Source: Adiantum capillus-veneris
Lineage: Eukaryota > Streptophyta > Polypodiopsida > Polypodiales > Pteridaceae
Direction of reading: 5' to 3'
Length of the DNA stretch: 64,000 bases
Assembly (NCBI GenBank): GCA_014529385.2
Contig: CM043959.1
Location: 54,562,253-54,626,252, forward strand
Under the pieces are notes generated by a model. The model saw only the letters and a list, made by a program, of their open reading frames with translations, was not told the origin of the DNA and did not search any database. Shown one piece after another: positions 9,950 through 21,417 of the stretch; within the stretch, counting starts at the first letter, position 1; every line of letters starts with the position of its first letter. A program made the position numbers and the translations under genes.

Positions 9950-11321
9950 CTCTCTAGGGGGAGTGCAAATAATTAGGTTAGGGTTCCTTATGTTTTTTGT
10001 TGTGTTCAATAAGTGTTGGTACCTTTTCCCACTAATGTGCCTTCTGGAGGTATTCCTTTTGTTTCCTAGTGTGTACAGGAGCGTGTTGCTATTGATAGGA
10101 TTTGGACCTTCATGGAATCTTTATCTCGACTCACTCTTCAAATCAAGCGCGACCATCAAAACAAACAGGTGTTTCTTGTCCATTAGCATTGCCCCTTATC
10201 TTTTTTGCATCTATGATTGTCTACTTTAATTGTGATTGGTAGCCTAATATTCACCGCATTTGCTTAGTATCAAACATTTAATTCAATGTAATTTTTTGTC
10301 ATAATCACTTGTCTAGGTTTAAAAATCAAGCAGTCCGACTAAGCTAGTTTGACCAAGTTAGGTGTTAGAAATCTTCTCTTAATACCATGGGGAATGCCTT
10401 CCTAATAATCAATGGTTACTTAGGTTCTTAATCCGATTTAGGCAACATTGTGTGAAATGTACTAGGGCTTTCTAGTGGGCTTGACCCTATTGACCTTTCG
10501 CTTAAGTATTATAAAGGGAGTTTACTAGTGTGATGAGCCTAAGGAGGTGTATCAGTGTTATATGACCCCCCAAAGTTACAAAATTAAAATGCTGAAAATG
10601 AACAAACAAAAAATCAAAGTGCCACACTGTAAAATCTTAAGCTGGAAGAGAAATCTCAGCTTGATTTGGTACTTCACTCACATGTATTGCCTATGGTACT
10701 AGAGCCCTAGAGTTTCCCAGTATGGGCGCTTTTCCTTGAAAAGCAAAAAACGCAAGGCATACAAAATAAGCACACACATCAAATTGAATCACTGTGAAAA
10801 CACTTTGGGGGGTCAAAGAAAAGGTAATCAGTCAGGCGATGATTTCATGAGAAATTCCTTTTATCGTAGCTTAACTACAAGGTCCTCTAAGTATAGCCTC
10901 TAGACAGCCCTCGAGCATGAAATACTTGGCTCTCGCGATTAAACAACTTAATTGACCAGAGAAAATTAAGAAGCTTACCCATGGTATTAATATTTGATCT
11001 CTAGTGCCTTTCGACCGTCAAATTAGCGACCCCAGACTTGTTTAATTTTTTACCTTTACATCTGTTTATGCATTTGATTACATTGAAATTTAATGTTCAT
11101 TGCTGACAAATTGTTTGAAATTCTTTGACCAATCAATTTGTCTACCTAAAACTGCATATGCTTTTTAATCACTTATGAGAATGCAATTACTATGCCAATG
11201 TTGTTTGATTTTGCAGTGACTGAAGAAGGCTAAGGACATTCATCTCAAATGCTCTTCCATCTCGACGAACGAGCTTCAACTCAATAGCTTCCGAGGACGG
11301 AATCTACATTAGGAAGGGGGG
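9950..11321 (+). other. Noncoding 3' region of Gy-A1 ending in the terminal PPT
   Basis: About 1.4 kb without a supported ORF. A minor purine tract (CTAGGGGGAGTG) is at 9954-9965. The terminal polypurine tract AGGAAGGGGGG is at 11311-11321, directly before the 3' LTR. Long noncoding 3' regions are common in Athila/Tat-type elements. Confidence 0.7.
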
Positions 11322-11968
<647 letters not shown>

Positions 11969-11973
11969 ATTCT
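11969..11973. repeat. Target-site duplication of Gy-A1, right copy (ATTCT)
   Basis: Identical to 1361-1365; see the left copy. Confidence 0.9.
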
Positions 11974-12818
11974 TGAACTATATCTTGTTATCATCATTAC
12001 CTTGTACAAAATTTATTTTCAACTACAAATAAATTATTTTGCAATGCCACTGTACTTTTCTAGAATTGTTAGTCTGTGAACAGTTAGTATTCGTTTGCGT
12101 ATATTTATATAGATTTAAAACTGCTACACACACACACACACACAAAACTCACGTAAAAGCTTTTACAAGGCTGCTTCATTTTTTCTTGAGTTTATAAAGT
12201 CAATTTCCTCAAAGCATCATTCATAGTCTTAGGAGGGTCAACTTGATGAGTATAGTTCTTGATCATGGTAGATTCTAAAATGCAAGGCTATATTTCTAAA
12301 AACCCTCTAGCTAACATATTTAAACATATCAAGAGGGTTTTCTTAAATACACCATCTAATGTAAGTAGCATTTGATTTAAATTTATAAAATAAAGACACT
12401 TAAGTGTCCTCTTTTGGTACCAAACTAGTGTTAGAGCATTATCCTCGTCAGGGGGAGGTCATGGGTTTAAGCCCAGGGGGCACAAAGCAGACGCTCCATT
12501 TTTCCTAAGTATCCATGAGCCTCAAGATTCCTGTGGAGGATCAACAACCGTTGATCCCAATGCTTTGCCCTCATAAGTACCCCGTGGGGTTTAGTGTGGA
12601 GGACCTACCAAAATCACTAAAAGCTGGAGCTTTAAAGACATTCACCATATACGTACTCCTCTACCAATAGCAATTTTTTCAGGATAATCATTTGTTTTTT
12701 TTAAATTGGGGGAAGCATCACTAAGGCCTCACCCCTTTCGGGCAGGCCAATAAGATCTTTGAAGATCTTAGGCGATCATCTTTTAAAGGAATCTCTTTTT
12801 AGATCCCTAGCCAAGGCT
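11974..12818. other. Noncoding region between Gy-A1 and the LINE
   Basis: AT-rich noncoding DNA with a short CA repeat near 12127-12143 and a tRNA-like block at 12426-12474 (separate entry). The last part may be the 5' region of the LINE, but nothing coding is recognisable before 12819. Confidence 0.5.
12426..12474 (+). mobile_element. tRNA-like SINE head (possible)
   Basis: TAGTGTTAGAGC resembles a Pol III A box, and GGGTTTAAGCCC 26 bp further on resembles a B box (GGTTCRANYCC). The cloverleaf is too decayed for a working tRNA. Clear target-site duplications were not found, so the SINE limits are unknown. Confidence 0.4.
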
Positions 12819-12986
12819 AAGGCAGGATGTGGAAGCTATTGAACCTCAAGCATGGCCCTCATTGGTGTGTAGAATCCAATCAGCAATAAAACGTGCAAGG
12901 TTAAGGCAGGATGTGGAAGCTGTTGAACCTCAAGCATGGCCCTTATTGGTGTGTAGAATCCAATCAGCAATAAAACGTGCAGGGCC
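12819..12986 (+). repeat. 84-bp in-frame tandem duplication in the LINE
   Basis: The unit beginning AAGGCAGGATGTGGAAGCT occurs at 12819 and again at 12903, with a few substitutions. The period is 84 bp (28 codons), so the reading frame is kept and the peptide EPQAWPxLVCRIQSAIKRA appears twice. Confidence 0.9.
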
Positions 12987-13812
12987 CAAAGTGATAAAGG
13001 CTCAAGAGGTTGCCAATAAGGAGCTAAAGGAAGAAGTGGAAGCGCTCTCCAAAAGAAAGAAAGAAGGGAGAGCTCTTGAGGAAGAGCACAAAACATGGCA
13101 TGAGGCCAAAGCACGTCTTGCTGATTCGCAAGATGAGGAGATCAATAAGATTTGATTGCTGGCCAGAGAGCTTGCCCTCAAACCCGAACCTGCCACCTGG
13201 GCTCATTTCTTTAGAGCTCTCAAAGTTAGAAGAAGAAGGGACTCTATCATAGAAATCATTGATGAGAGGGGGAACGAAGTAAGAGACCAAAACACTATGG
13301 CCAATGCTTGACCATCTCATTAAAACTATTGGTCAGCCGAAGATCGCTACCCAGGGGGTCGAAGAGGCCAGAGCCCATCTACTTGGTACGGTCAAGTGTG
13401 ATATACTCCCTACTGAAGAAAAAGCATTAGAGAGACCAATCTCTATCGATGAATTTTGGACTTCCTTGCAGGCAATGGGGAAGGAAAAATCTCCTAGATG
13501 GAATGGACTCACTATTTAATTCTTCAAACAATTATGGGAGGATCTCACAATCCCAACGTCACAGCTAGCCCCAACAAAGCTCTTTTGGAGGGGCAATTAG
13601 CGCCAGCCTTAAAAGAGGACTGATCAAACCTATACCCAAGTTGGTCTATTGCTCGCTGCTTAAGCATTGGTGGCCTATCTCCATGATGATAGTTGCATAC
13701 AAGATCATTGATAAGGTAGCTGCATCAAAACTAGCTTCAAACTTGAACAGAGTCATCACCCCCCACCAACACGGATTCATCAAAGGACGGTTGATCTATG
13801 AAACCATCGTTG
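12819..13812 (+). pseudogene. LINE, 5' part: linker and RT fingers
   Basis: This reads as the middle of a plant LINE ORF2. A Lys/Glu-rich coiled linker (ELKEEVEALSKRKKEGRALE) is followed by VRRRRDSIIEIIDERGNEV, then the start of RT (LQAMGKEKSPRWNGLT, FFKQLWEDL). After a frameshift it continues with KPIPKLV, WWPISMMIVAYKIIDKVAASKL and HQHGFIKGR. Several stops and frameshifts break the frame. The sequence is cut at 13812 by Chr-S and resumes after 21417 with GIEYASFTKQEY, the expected next RT block. No endonuclease domain is visible upstream. Confidence 0.8.
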
Positions 13813-13936
13813 TGTAAGGACATGGGTCCTACCGGCAAGGTCACCGGCACGGCTGGGCAGTGTGTATGCTAGGGGGAGTTTATAAGATAGCATGGTTGGG
13901 TGGAGACTAGCACAAAACATTACTCTCGCTCTTTTA
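13813..13936 (+). repeat. 5' LTR of Chr-S
   Basis: A 124-bp LTR starting TGTAAGGA and ending CTTTTA. It matches 21294-21417 with roughly a dozen differences by eye. It shares the phrases GTGTGTATGCTAGGGGGAG and ATAAGATAGCATGGTTGG. LTRs this short are unusual among chromoviruses. Confidence 0.88.
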
Positions 13937-13937
13937 G

Positions 13938-13949
13938 TGGTATTCAAGC
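13938..13949 (+). other. Primer-binding site of Chr-S (iMet type, mutated)
   Basis: TGGTATTCAAGC differs slightly from the canonical iMet PBS TGGTATCAGAGC. It lies one base after the LTR. Confidence 0.65.
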
Positions 13950-14224
13950 TATTCTTGTGAAAGGGGAAAAGCGGTTTGTATGTGCATGTGACACACATCT
14001 TCTCTCGCACTATGTGCAAACAAGGACAACGACGCCCCCGCAACACAGCAAAAAGAATATAGACACAGATTTTTGTGTGCAACATGGGAAGGTAGACATC
14101 GGATAGCATCCCACCTTCGCCCTCCATAGCGCACGACCAAGGCAAACTCGATCGACAACTCTACAACATCGAGGCTCCATCGGAGCCGTTGGTTGCACGC
14201 GCAAGAAGGACCTCTTAACCCTTG

Positions 14225-14295
14225 CATTAAAGGAGGGTTGAACCCACCCCATGAGAGTAAGAGGCCAACACTCTACCATCCAAGTTATTGAGCCT
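14225..14295 (-). mobile_element. tRNA-like SINE head in the Chr-S leader (minus strand)
   Basis: On the minus strand TGGATGGTAGAGTG (14269-14282) fits an A box and GGGTTCAACCC (14235-14245) fits a B box. The anticodon-arm region (GCCTCTTACTCTC) recalls tRNA-Lys(CUU), from memory. The acceptor stem is not intact. It could be a SINE insertion, a captured tRNA fragment or chance. Confidence 0.45.
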
Positions 14296-14535
14296 TGATG
14301 TATATACCAAGGAAAGATAGCATACTTGACTTGACAAAGAAAGCTAGAAGGAAAGGAAAGCTACAAACTTCAAGGAAGTAGTTTGACCCTTCCTTTTTAC
14401 TTCTTAGAGAAATGCAAGTTTTCCTCCAAAATTCCTTTTTCTTCAAGGAGGAAGCTTCACAAGTGAACAAAAACCCTTCACAAAAACGACGAGTTTTTGT
14501 GAAGAATCAACAAAGGTGTTCTTACGGCGAACAAG

Positions 14536-14719
14536 ACTTGAAGTGCTACAATTTTCACAAGGCGATGATCACATGCAACACAAAATTCATCGAGCATAAA
14601 AAACATAAAGACTTTAAGCTTTACAAGACGTGAAGTGCTACAATTTTCGCAAGGCGATGATCGCATGCAACAAAAAATTCATCAAGCATAAAAAACATAA
14701 AGACTTTAAGCTTTACAAG
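14536..14719 (+). repeat. 92-bp tandem duplication in the Chr-S leader
   Basis: The unit beginning AC(T/G)TGAAGTGCTACAATTTT occurs at 14536 and 14628 with few differences. It ends in AAGACTTTAAGCTTTACAAG each time. Confidence 0.92.
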
Positions 14720-14766
14720 GTACAAGTTGATGTTTTTCTCTCTCTCTACATTAGCGTGTGTTTACC

Positions 14767-15850
14767 ATGGCCAGCGAGGATATCCCACCTACACACACTT
14801 TTGATTTTGAGCACGCACATCAAAATCTGGGCACCACACGTGCTACCGACATTAATATGCATGATGATGATGATATAGGAGATCATGGCCTTGTAGATAT
14901 GGCTGCTTTCAAGACTTTGGAAAATTGCCAAAGCGTACTTGAACACAACCTCTATGCACTAAATGCAAATGTTAAAAATCTTATTGAGCTACTTGTGAAA
15001 TTTATGAATTCACAGATTGCTTAAGGAGCCCTAGATGGCACGGTTCAAGCTCACACGACTCAAGGAGTCCAAGAGACAAGTGCTTCAAAAGATGCATAAG
15101 GTAGCAATGTATTACTTAAGAATATCACCATTCTTGAATTTCACGGTGAAAAGAGTGATCGCAAACAAGGACGCGATCAATACGTTTTTACACAAATGGA
15201 GTAATATTCATAGGTTGAGACACACCCCGGATATAAATACAACTACGGAAACAAGTCTATCTCTTAAAGGCAAGGGCTATAAGTGGTGGATCCCATTTCA
15301 AATAGATGCTCATCCTCCGTCTTGGGCTGCATTTCAAGCTTCTTTCTCCAAAGATTTTTTGGAATCCAATGAAGAGGATAAGAATTGGTTAGCATGGGAT
15401 GCATGCCGCATGTACGGCCTCTCTCTCACTTAGTATCTTTCCAAGTATTGGGAAATCATATTAAAACTAGAAGATCTAGATGAATTCCAAAAGATACGGG
15501 GTTTTAATAGGGGTCATGACAAAGACTATTGTCTTCATGTCAAGATCCAACATCCAAAAACTTTGGAAGAAGCCATAAGTCATGCCCAAAGATATGATGA
15601 TGACCAAGAGAGGAAGGGAAATGGTCCCTACTTTAAGAATACTTCTTCTAAGAGCAATGTGGCTAAGAATCAATGGCGAGGTATATATCCCATATGTTCC
15701 AAGAGGAATAAGAGACAATCTATCTCTCCACACCCACAAGAGGCTAAGAAGCCTACACAATCAGGAGATACTCCACGTGGGTCTCTCAGGAGTTCGGATT
15801 TCAAGTGTGCAAAGAAATACAATTTGTGTTTCAAATGTCTTTCGGACTAA
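14767..15850 (+). pseudogene. gag: gag of Chr-S
   Basis: A start at 14767 gives MASEDIPPTHTFDFEHAHQ and an N-terminal helical segment (LENCQSVLEHNLYALNANVK), ending at 15024. A second frame from 15035 carries the gag core, with GYKWWIPFQ and WAAFQASFSKDFLE. It has TAG at 15431 and TAA at 15848. The end holds a zinc-knuckle-like CFKC, then NKDCP beyond the stop, with the His position lost. In related chromoviruses this protein packages RNA. As encoded here it cannot be made whole. Confidence 0.72.
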
Positions 15851-16410
15851 CAGAACAATAAGGATTGTCCTATTTTGCAAGGCAAAGAAAAGGTCATGCA
15901 CACGGTGCCATGCCTCACATTAGATTCATCTCCTAAATATTGTGTTGTAGAGGTTCTTCATATGGAAGAACATCACAAGTGTGGTGTGCCTGCTTCAATG
16001 TGGTAGCCCACCTTTGGCCCCCATGAGTTGATTCGCATGCATGGCACTATTATTAGACAACGTGTTTGTATTTAAGTGGGTGATGGTGCAACTCATAACT
16101 TCTTGAGCTATAAGCAGTAGAGAAATTGAAGCTTACACAAACTCCCTGCTCCCACAAATATATGTCTGGAAATGATAAAGAAGTATGGGAAACGATAGTT
16201 CAAGGGGTTGAGCTTATTGTTCAAGATCATACAATGACCCCTGACTTTCAAGTTATGAACATGGACCGTGATGATGTAATTTTAGGACCGGAGTGGCTAC
16301 ATGGTTTAGGAAACACATTGCACACTAGTTATGAACACAACTCCTTATCCTTTATGGCCAATGGTAAACATGTGCTTTTGCTTGGTGAGAAAAATATACC
16401 ATCTGCATAA
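15851..16410 (+). pseudogene. Protease region of Chr-S
   Basis: VGDGATHNFL near 16079-16108 corresponds to the retropepsin active-site block, normally DSGATHNFI. The second motif DDVILGPEWLHGLG lies at about 16270-16312. Several stops separate the two. The protease would cleave the Gag-Pol polyprotein; this copy is dead. Confidence 0.7.
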
Positions 16411-16493
16411 CTGAGCTTTCTATTTTACAGAAAGAAGATTTAATAGATGAAGTATTTTTGTGTTACTGTTTGTCTCCAAGTCTTGTGAATTCT

Positions 16494-16897
16494 TGTCATA
16501 AAAACCTAATATCTACTTTCCCCAAATGACTTTCTCTTATTAAACTGATCATTTAATATAGGAAATACAAGGGGGGAGCAAAGGTTGGATATTGGAAAGG
16601 TTGCCAGACCGATCTCAACAGGGGATCCAAAAGACGGGAATTGGGGATCTAGATGGGGATGGTCTGCTAAAGAGCAAAGTACATCAATGGGTTTAAAAGA
16701 CCTCTAGGTTTAACTCCATTAAGACTTCCATAGGGTAAAAGTTCCAAATTTTTAAAAGTCCTAGGCCATGGGAACTGCTCTTAGTGACTAAAGTGCTAAA
16801 TGCTAAAGTCAACAAAGTGGCTACAACAAACAAGAAGACAAAAGAGTGGGCGAGCTAGAATGAGACAGAACACACACGCACACGCACACGCACACGC

Positions 16898-16931
<34 letters not shown>

Positions 16932-18177
16932 GCTTACCTTTACACCTAAAATCAAATAGGACACATGTCAGACATGCAACAAAACCCTCAATTTTGCCTG
17001 AATACTATTGGACATACAAAGAGGTAGACCAATGAGGATTGAGCTAGTGTAAAATCAATTTCTTATTTTAGGAATGCTTGATAAAAGAACCAATGAGAAT
17101 TAATCTCCCAAAAAGACTATTGGACAGTCAAAGGCTCCAATGAGAAATAAACAGCCCACAAATTTTCTTAATTCCTATTGGCCAGAAGACTAAAAGGTCC
17201 AATAAGAATTTAGATAATTAAATTAATTATCTAAGCTTTTACAAAAAGGGGAAAAGGGTGGACACTTGTCACAAGTCTCTTGACTTGGCATCTCAAATGC
17301 TATTGGCTAAGCTTTTCAAGGGCCAACAGGGAGCCATCATGATTCAAAAGCTATCTCAAATTCTATTGGCTAAGCTTTTTAAGGGCCAATAGGTTTCCAG
17401 CAAGAGTAGATTGGAGAAGGGGTCGCCCAAGAAGAGAGATAAGCCTCACTTTTGCCTAACAAAATAACACACACACACACACTCATGCAACTCATGTGTA
17501 GAGCAAAAAAGTCATCTCCTTCTCCAAAATTTAATGGAAAGCTCATCTTCTTCTCCAAGTTTTGAGAATGGAGGCCTACATCAACAACTCTTGGATATGG
17601 ATTGCAAACCCAACCAAGAGCCAAGCTTCAATGCCATGCTTCTCTCCTCTATTATCTAATTCCTAAGCTAAGCTAAGCTACAAGAGTAATTAAGTGAGGA
17701 AATACTTCTTTCTCATGAAAATACTTCTTCTTCCTCTACATCTAGTCTCATACCCTACTAGCTCTCACCATCTTCAAAGGTGTGTGAGGTCTTGGGTTTG
17801 AGACGAGAGAGAATTGATATTATGTGTTATCACATGTAAGTTGGGTGCATGAAGCTTCCATCTTCATTGCACCAGAGAGTTTTTACCAAGGAACACAAAG
17901 AATTGTATTGTACAAAGTCTCTCTTAATGGGAGAAGCTATAATACAAATGCCTATTGGAGACGGGATTGGTCTATGTAAATCCGGTCCTCAATAGTTGTC
18001 AATTGTTCTATTTCTCTCCCTCTTTCAAGTATTTCAAGTAATTAGGTGTTATGCTAATGTTTCTATCTCCAACCAAGCACTCCTTTATGCTCATTAGGAA
18101 CTTTATCTTAATGAAATGCTCACTATGTTAAGTTATTTCCTGATATTTACAAGCTATTTAGACGATTAAATGTTACA
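16494..18177 (+). mobile_element. Solo LTR of the Chr-L family
   Basis: About 1684 bp from TGTCATAAAAAC to GATTAAATGTTACA. It aligns along its whole length with the Chr-L LTRs (55611-57207; 62254 onward), including the shared phrases AAACTGATCATTTAATAT, TAGCTCTCAC and GTGTGTGAGGTCTTGGGT. No internal sequence is attached. Flanks are ATTCT (left) and ATTTT (right), a near-match that may be the decayed duplication. It is much more diverged than the two Chr-L LTRs are from each other. It probably arose by LTR-LTR recombination. A CACACG/CA microsatellite lies at about 16871-16930. Confidence 0.82.
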
Positions 18178-19320
18178 ATTTTCAAGAGAAAAGTGATGTG
18201 AATTCTAGTTATGGTATGCAAAGTGCAATGAATTTTAATGATAAGCAACATGCAACTATTGTAAAACAAACATTACAGGAATAACAGGATTCTCCATCCC
18301 ATATAACTCTACTTTACTTTCTCCTTTTGCATGGCAAAAGCTGACTCACTTACTCACGAAGTATAGTGATGTATTCTCAAGTGATTTATAGCGGGGTTTA
18401 CCCCCTACACATGATGTGAAACATGTCATAGATGTCGTGCCGAGCACTAAACCGGTGAGTAAACCACCTTATTGTATGAGTGCTAGTGAGGCCAAGGAGG
18501 TTGAGAGTCAGCTAGTTGACTACCTTGCCCGTGGGTTCATTAGACCTAGAACTTTGCCTTGGGCATCACCAATTCTATTGGTAAAAAAGAAAGATGGTAC
18601 TATGCACATGTGTGTAGATTATCACGGATTAAATGCCATAACCATCAAGAACAAGTATCCTCTACCTCAAGTGGATAAGTTGTTTGATCAACTCCATGGG
18701 GCAAGATACTATACAAAGATAGGTCTTCATTCAGGATACCACCAGGTGCATATCCTTTTGAAAGATATCTCTAAAACTGCCTTAAGAACACAGTTCGGGC
18801 ATTTTGAATTTCTGGTTATGTCTTTTGGTTTAACCAATGCTCTAGCTACATTTATGACACTCATGGATAGTGTCTTACGTCCCTATCTTGGAGAATTTGT
18901 TGTGGTTTTCCTTGATGACATCTTCATTTACAGTAAGACTGAAGATGAACACATAGAACACTTACGATAGTGTTCAAATAGCTACGAACTCACACCCTGC
19001 ATGCTAAGAAAAGCAAGTGCCGATTTCTTTAAAATAGAGATACGTCACCTCGGTCATGTGATCTTATTCTGGCATCAAGATGGACATTGACAAAGTCGTT
19101 GCCATCCTTCGATGGCCACATCCTAACATGGTTGAGGAGCTTCAAATCTTCTTATGCATGGCTAAATTTTATAGACAATATCCAAGATTATGCCAAAATC
19201 GCTGTTCCTATGACGTATCAATTTAAAGCAAAAGGTAAAACCTTTTCTTGAGAAAAATCTCAACAACGCAGTTTAGACCAACTCAAGGTAGCTGTAGCCA
19301 CTGCTCCAATCCTAGCAATC
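18178..19320 (+). pseudogene. RT of Chr-S
   Basis: The best open part (18416-18970) reads through the RT fingers and palm: [44 protein letters not shown] and the catalytic [11 protein letters not shown]. The block that normally reads IDLRSGYHQ reads IGLHSGYHQ, so its catalytic Asp is replaced by Gly. After the TAG at 18968 the thumb survives only in pieces (GHVI). RT would copy element RNA into DNA; this copy is inactive. Confidence 0.82.
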
Positions 19321-19983
19321 GTTGACCCACTTAAGCCTATTGTGGTAGAGATTGATGCTAGTGATAAAGCAATTGGTGTGGTACTTCTCTAGGAGGGAAG
19401 ACCAATAGCCTATGAAAGTAAAAAGTTGGATAGAGCTCAACATAATTATTCTGTCTATGAGAGAGAGCTCTATGCCATAATTCACGCTTTACGAAAGTGG
19501 CGACACTATTTATATGGTGTTGAGTTTGAAGTAGTTTTTGACCATGAGAGTATAAAATGGTTTACTACTCAAAGAGACTTGAAGGGTCGTAAAGCTAGAT
19601 GGGCGGAGATCCTTCAAGATTATGATTTTAAGCTATGATATTGCAAGGGGCGATATAATGCAGTGGCAGATGCACTAAGTCGGATGCCTCAGATTAATTC
19701 ACTTGCTTTCACGGAAATGAAGAGTGATTTTTTGGAGTCATTACATGGCAAGTGTGCACAAGATCAATCATATGCTAAAGTGTGGAGTGCAGTTTTAAGA
19801 AGGAATCCCTCACACTCACATGTCTTTGCAATGTCAGATCAACATGTTTCTTCACGCGCAGATAAAAACTCCAATACACAGAGCTCCACTCCTACTCAGG
19901 AAGAGCTGAAGCAATGGAAGAATTTCTCCATTGATGATGGATACTTACTCCACAAGGCTAGAATATGTGTGCCAAAGGACTGA
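19321..19983 (+). pseudogene. RNase H and integrase N-terminus of Chr-S
   Basis: The RNase H blocks are VVEIDASDKAIGVVL (about 19339), YERELYAIIHALRKW (19453-19500) and FDHESIKWF (normally TDH). The domain ends with NAVADALSRMPQ, the usual RNase H-integrase hinge. A Ser/Thr-rich linker leads to DGYLLHKARICVPKD, the usual approach to the integrase zinc finger. TAG near 19391 and TGA near 19636 interrupt it. Confidence 0.78.
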
Positions 19984-21290
19984 AACACTAGGCTCCAAAT
20001 ATTATTTGAGTGTCACAATAGTCCAAGTGCTGGTCATCCACGTATTTATGAGACGTATGCCTTAGTTTGATGATAGTTTTATTGGCCAGGCTTACATCAT
20101 GATGTTCAAGAGTACATACTAAACTGCCTACTGTGCCAAGCTAATAAGGTAGAGCACCTCAAGGTAGGTAGCAATTTACATCCTTTGGAGATTCCACAAG
20201 GTAAGTGTGAGAGTATCTCTATGGATTTTGTAGTAGGACTACCTACTACAAATTGTGGCCATGATGCCATATGGGTAATTGTAGATCATCTAACAAAGCT
20301 GGGTTGATTCATTCCCACTAAGACTATAGTTAAGACACTAGAATTAGCATGGTTATTTGTAGAGTATATATATAGACTCTACGGTCTTCCAGCAAGTATC
20401 ATTAGTGACAGAGATCGCAAGTTTGATAATCACTTCTAGAGAGGTGTGTTTCAAAAGTTGGAAACTACACTTAATCTTAGTACGGCTGATCATCCAAAAA
20501 CAAATGGTCAAACCAAAAGAGTTAATCAAGTGCTAGAGGATATGCTACAAGTGTACGTTAGCAAGAAGCAAACCAATTGGAAAGACTAGTTGCCTATATT
20601 GGAATTTGCTTATAATAGTTTAAAGCATGTGACTACAGGGTTTAGCCCACTTATGCTTTTATATGGTTTTCAACCTAGATCACCCGTTGCGATGGGGTTG
20701 GCTAAGGAGAAGATACAACAAGCGAAGGATTTCCTCCAAGACCATTTTGATATGCTTTGAGTTTCTTGACAGAATGTTAAGCAAGCTCAAGATCGATATA
20801 AGAAGTACATAGATGAGCATCATCATCTTGCTACTTTTGAAGAAGGAGACAAGGTTTCCTCAAGGTTCCAGAGCATTCAAAAAGTCTGAAGACGGAAAAA
20901 GTTGCTTAACTTTTACCACGATATTGTGTACCATTTAACATTCTCAAATGTATAGGTCAAGTGGCCTATAAGTTAGCTCTTCCCGAGCACTCACAAGTTC
21001 ATCTTGTTTTTCATGTTATCCATTTACGAAAATAGCCAGGAAAAAATGATAATGTCATTGACACAGGTGTGTTAGTTGACCTTATCGAACTGCCAAGCAT
21101 CCCTCATAAACGCGAAAAGATTTTGGATTCTCATGAGCTTTGCACGAGACATCTGTCAAACAATAGGTGTTGGTAAAATGTCTAGATAGACCTGAAGAAG
21201 CTTCTACATGGGAGAGTGTCTCCGCACTTTAGAAATATTTTCCTACATTCGTTGTTGAGGAAGAAAAAAATTCTCCAAAGGGGGGGGAGA
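19984..21290 (+). pseudogene. Integrase and chromodomain of Chr-S
   Basis: Decayed integrase: HNSPSAGHPR and CLLCQANK give the HHCC finger. The core shows SMDFVVGLPTTN (first Asp), IISDRDRKFDNHF (second Asp) and DHPKTNGQTKRVN, where the catalytic Glu has become Lys. Near 21115-21285 a chromodomain-like string is split over two frames: KILDSHEL, then VLVKCLDRPEEASTWESV. Chromodomains tether integration to histone marks in this clade, and this is the main evidence that Chr-S is a chromovirus. Confidence 0.72.
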
Positions 21291-21293
21291 TAA

Positions 21294-21417
21294 TGTAAGG
21301 ACATGGTTACTACAGGCAAGGCCACCAGCACGGCCGGACAGTGTGTATGCTAGGGGGAGGCTATAAGATAGCATGGTTGGGTGGAGACTAGCAGACTGCA
21401 TTACTCTCGTCCTTTCA
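21294..21417 (+). repeat. 3' LTR of Chr-S
   Basis: TGTAAGGACATGGTTACTAC ... CCTTTCA, 124 bp, preceded by the purine tract AAGGGGGGGGAGATAA. LINE sequence resumes within about 10 bp (ATGGTTGGCATAGAG). Confidence 0.88.

Larger units (their letters stand above)
13813..21417 (+). mobile_element. Chr-S, Ty3/gypsy chromovirus with very short LTRs
   Basis: Both LTRs are 124 bp and begin TGTAAGGACATG. An iMet-type PBS follows the 5' LTR, and a polypurine tract (AAGGGGGGGGAGATAA) precedes the 3' LTR. Between them are gag, a retropepsin, RT, RNase H, integrase and a decayed chromodomain, which marks it as a chromovirus. A solo LTR (16494-18177) interrupts it between protease and RT. Stops and frameshifts are numerous. 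The flanks read ACCATCGTTG on the left and ACCATGGTTG a few bases after the right LTR, so the exact target duplication is uncertain. Confidence 0.88.

Noticed and set aside
12426-12474. Functional tRNA genes at 12426-12474, 14225-14295 and 34901-34992
   Set aside because: A and B boxes are recognisable but no intact cloverleaf or acceptor stem is seen; a SINE origin fits better, and the last one has target duplications.
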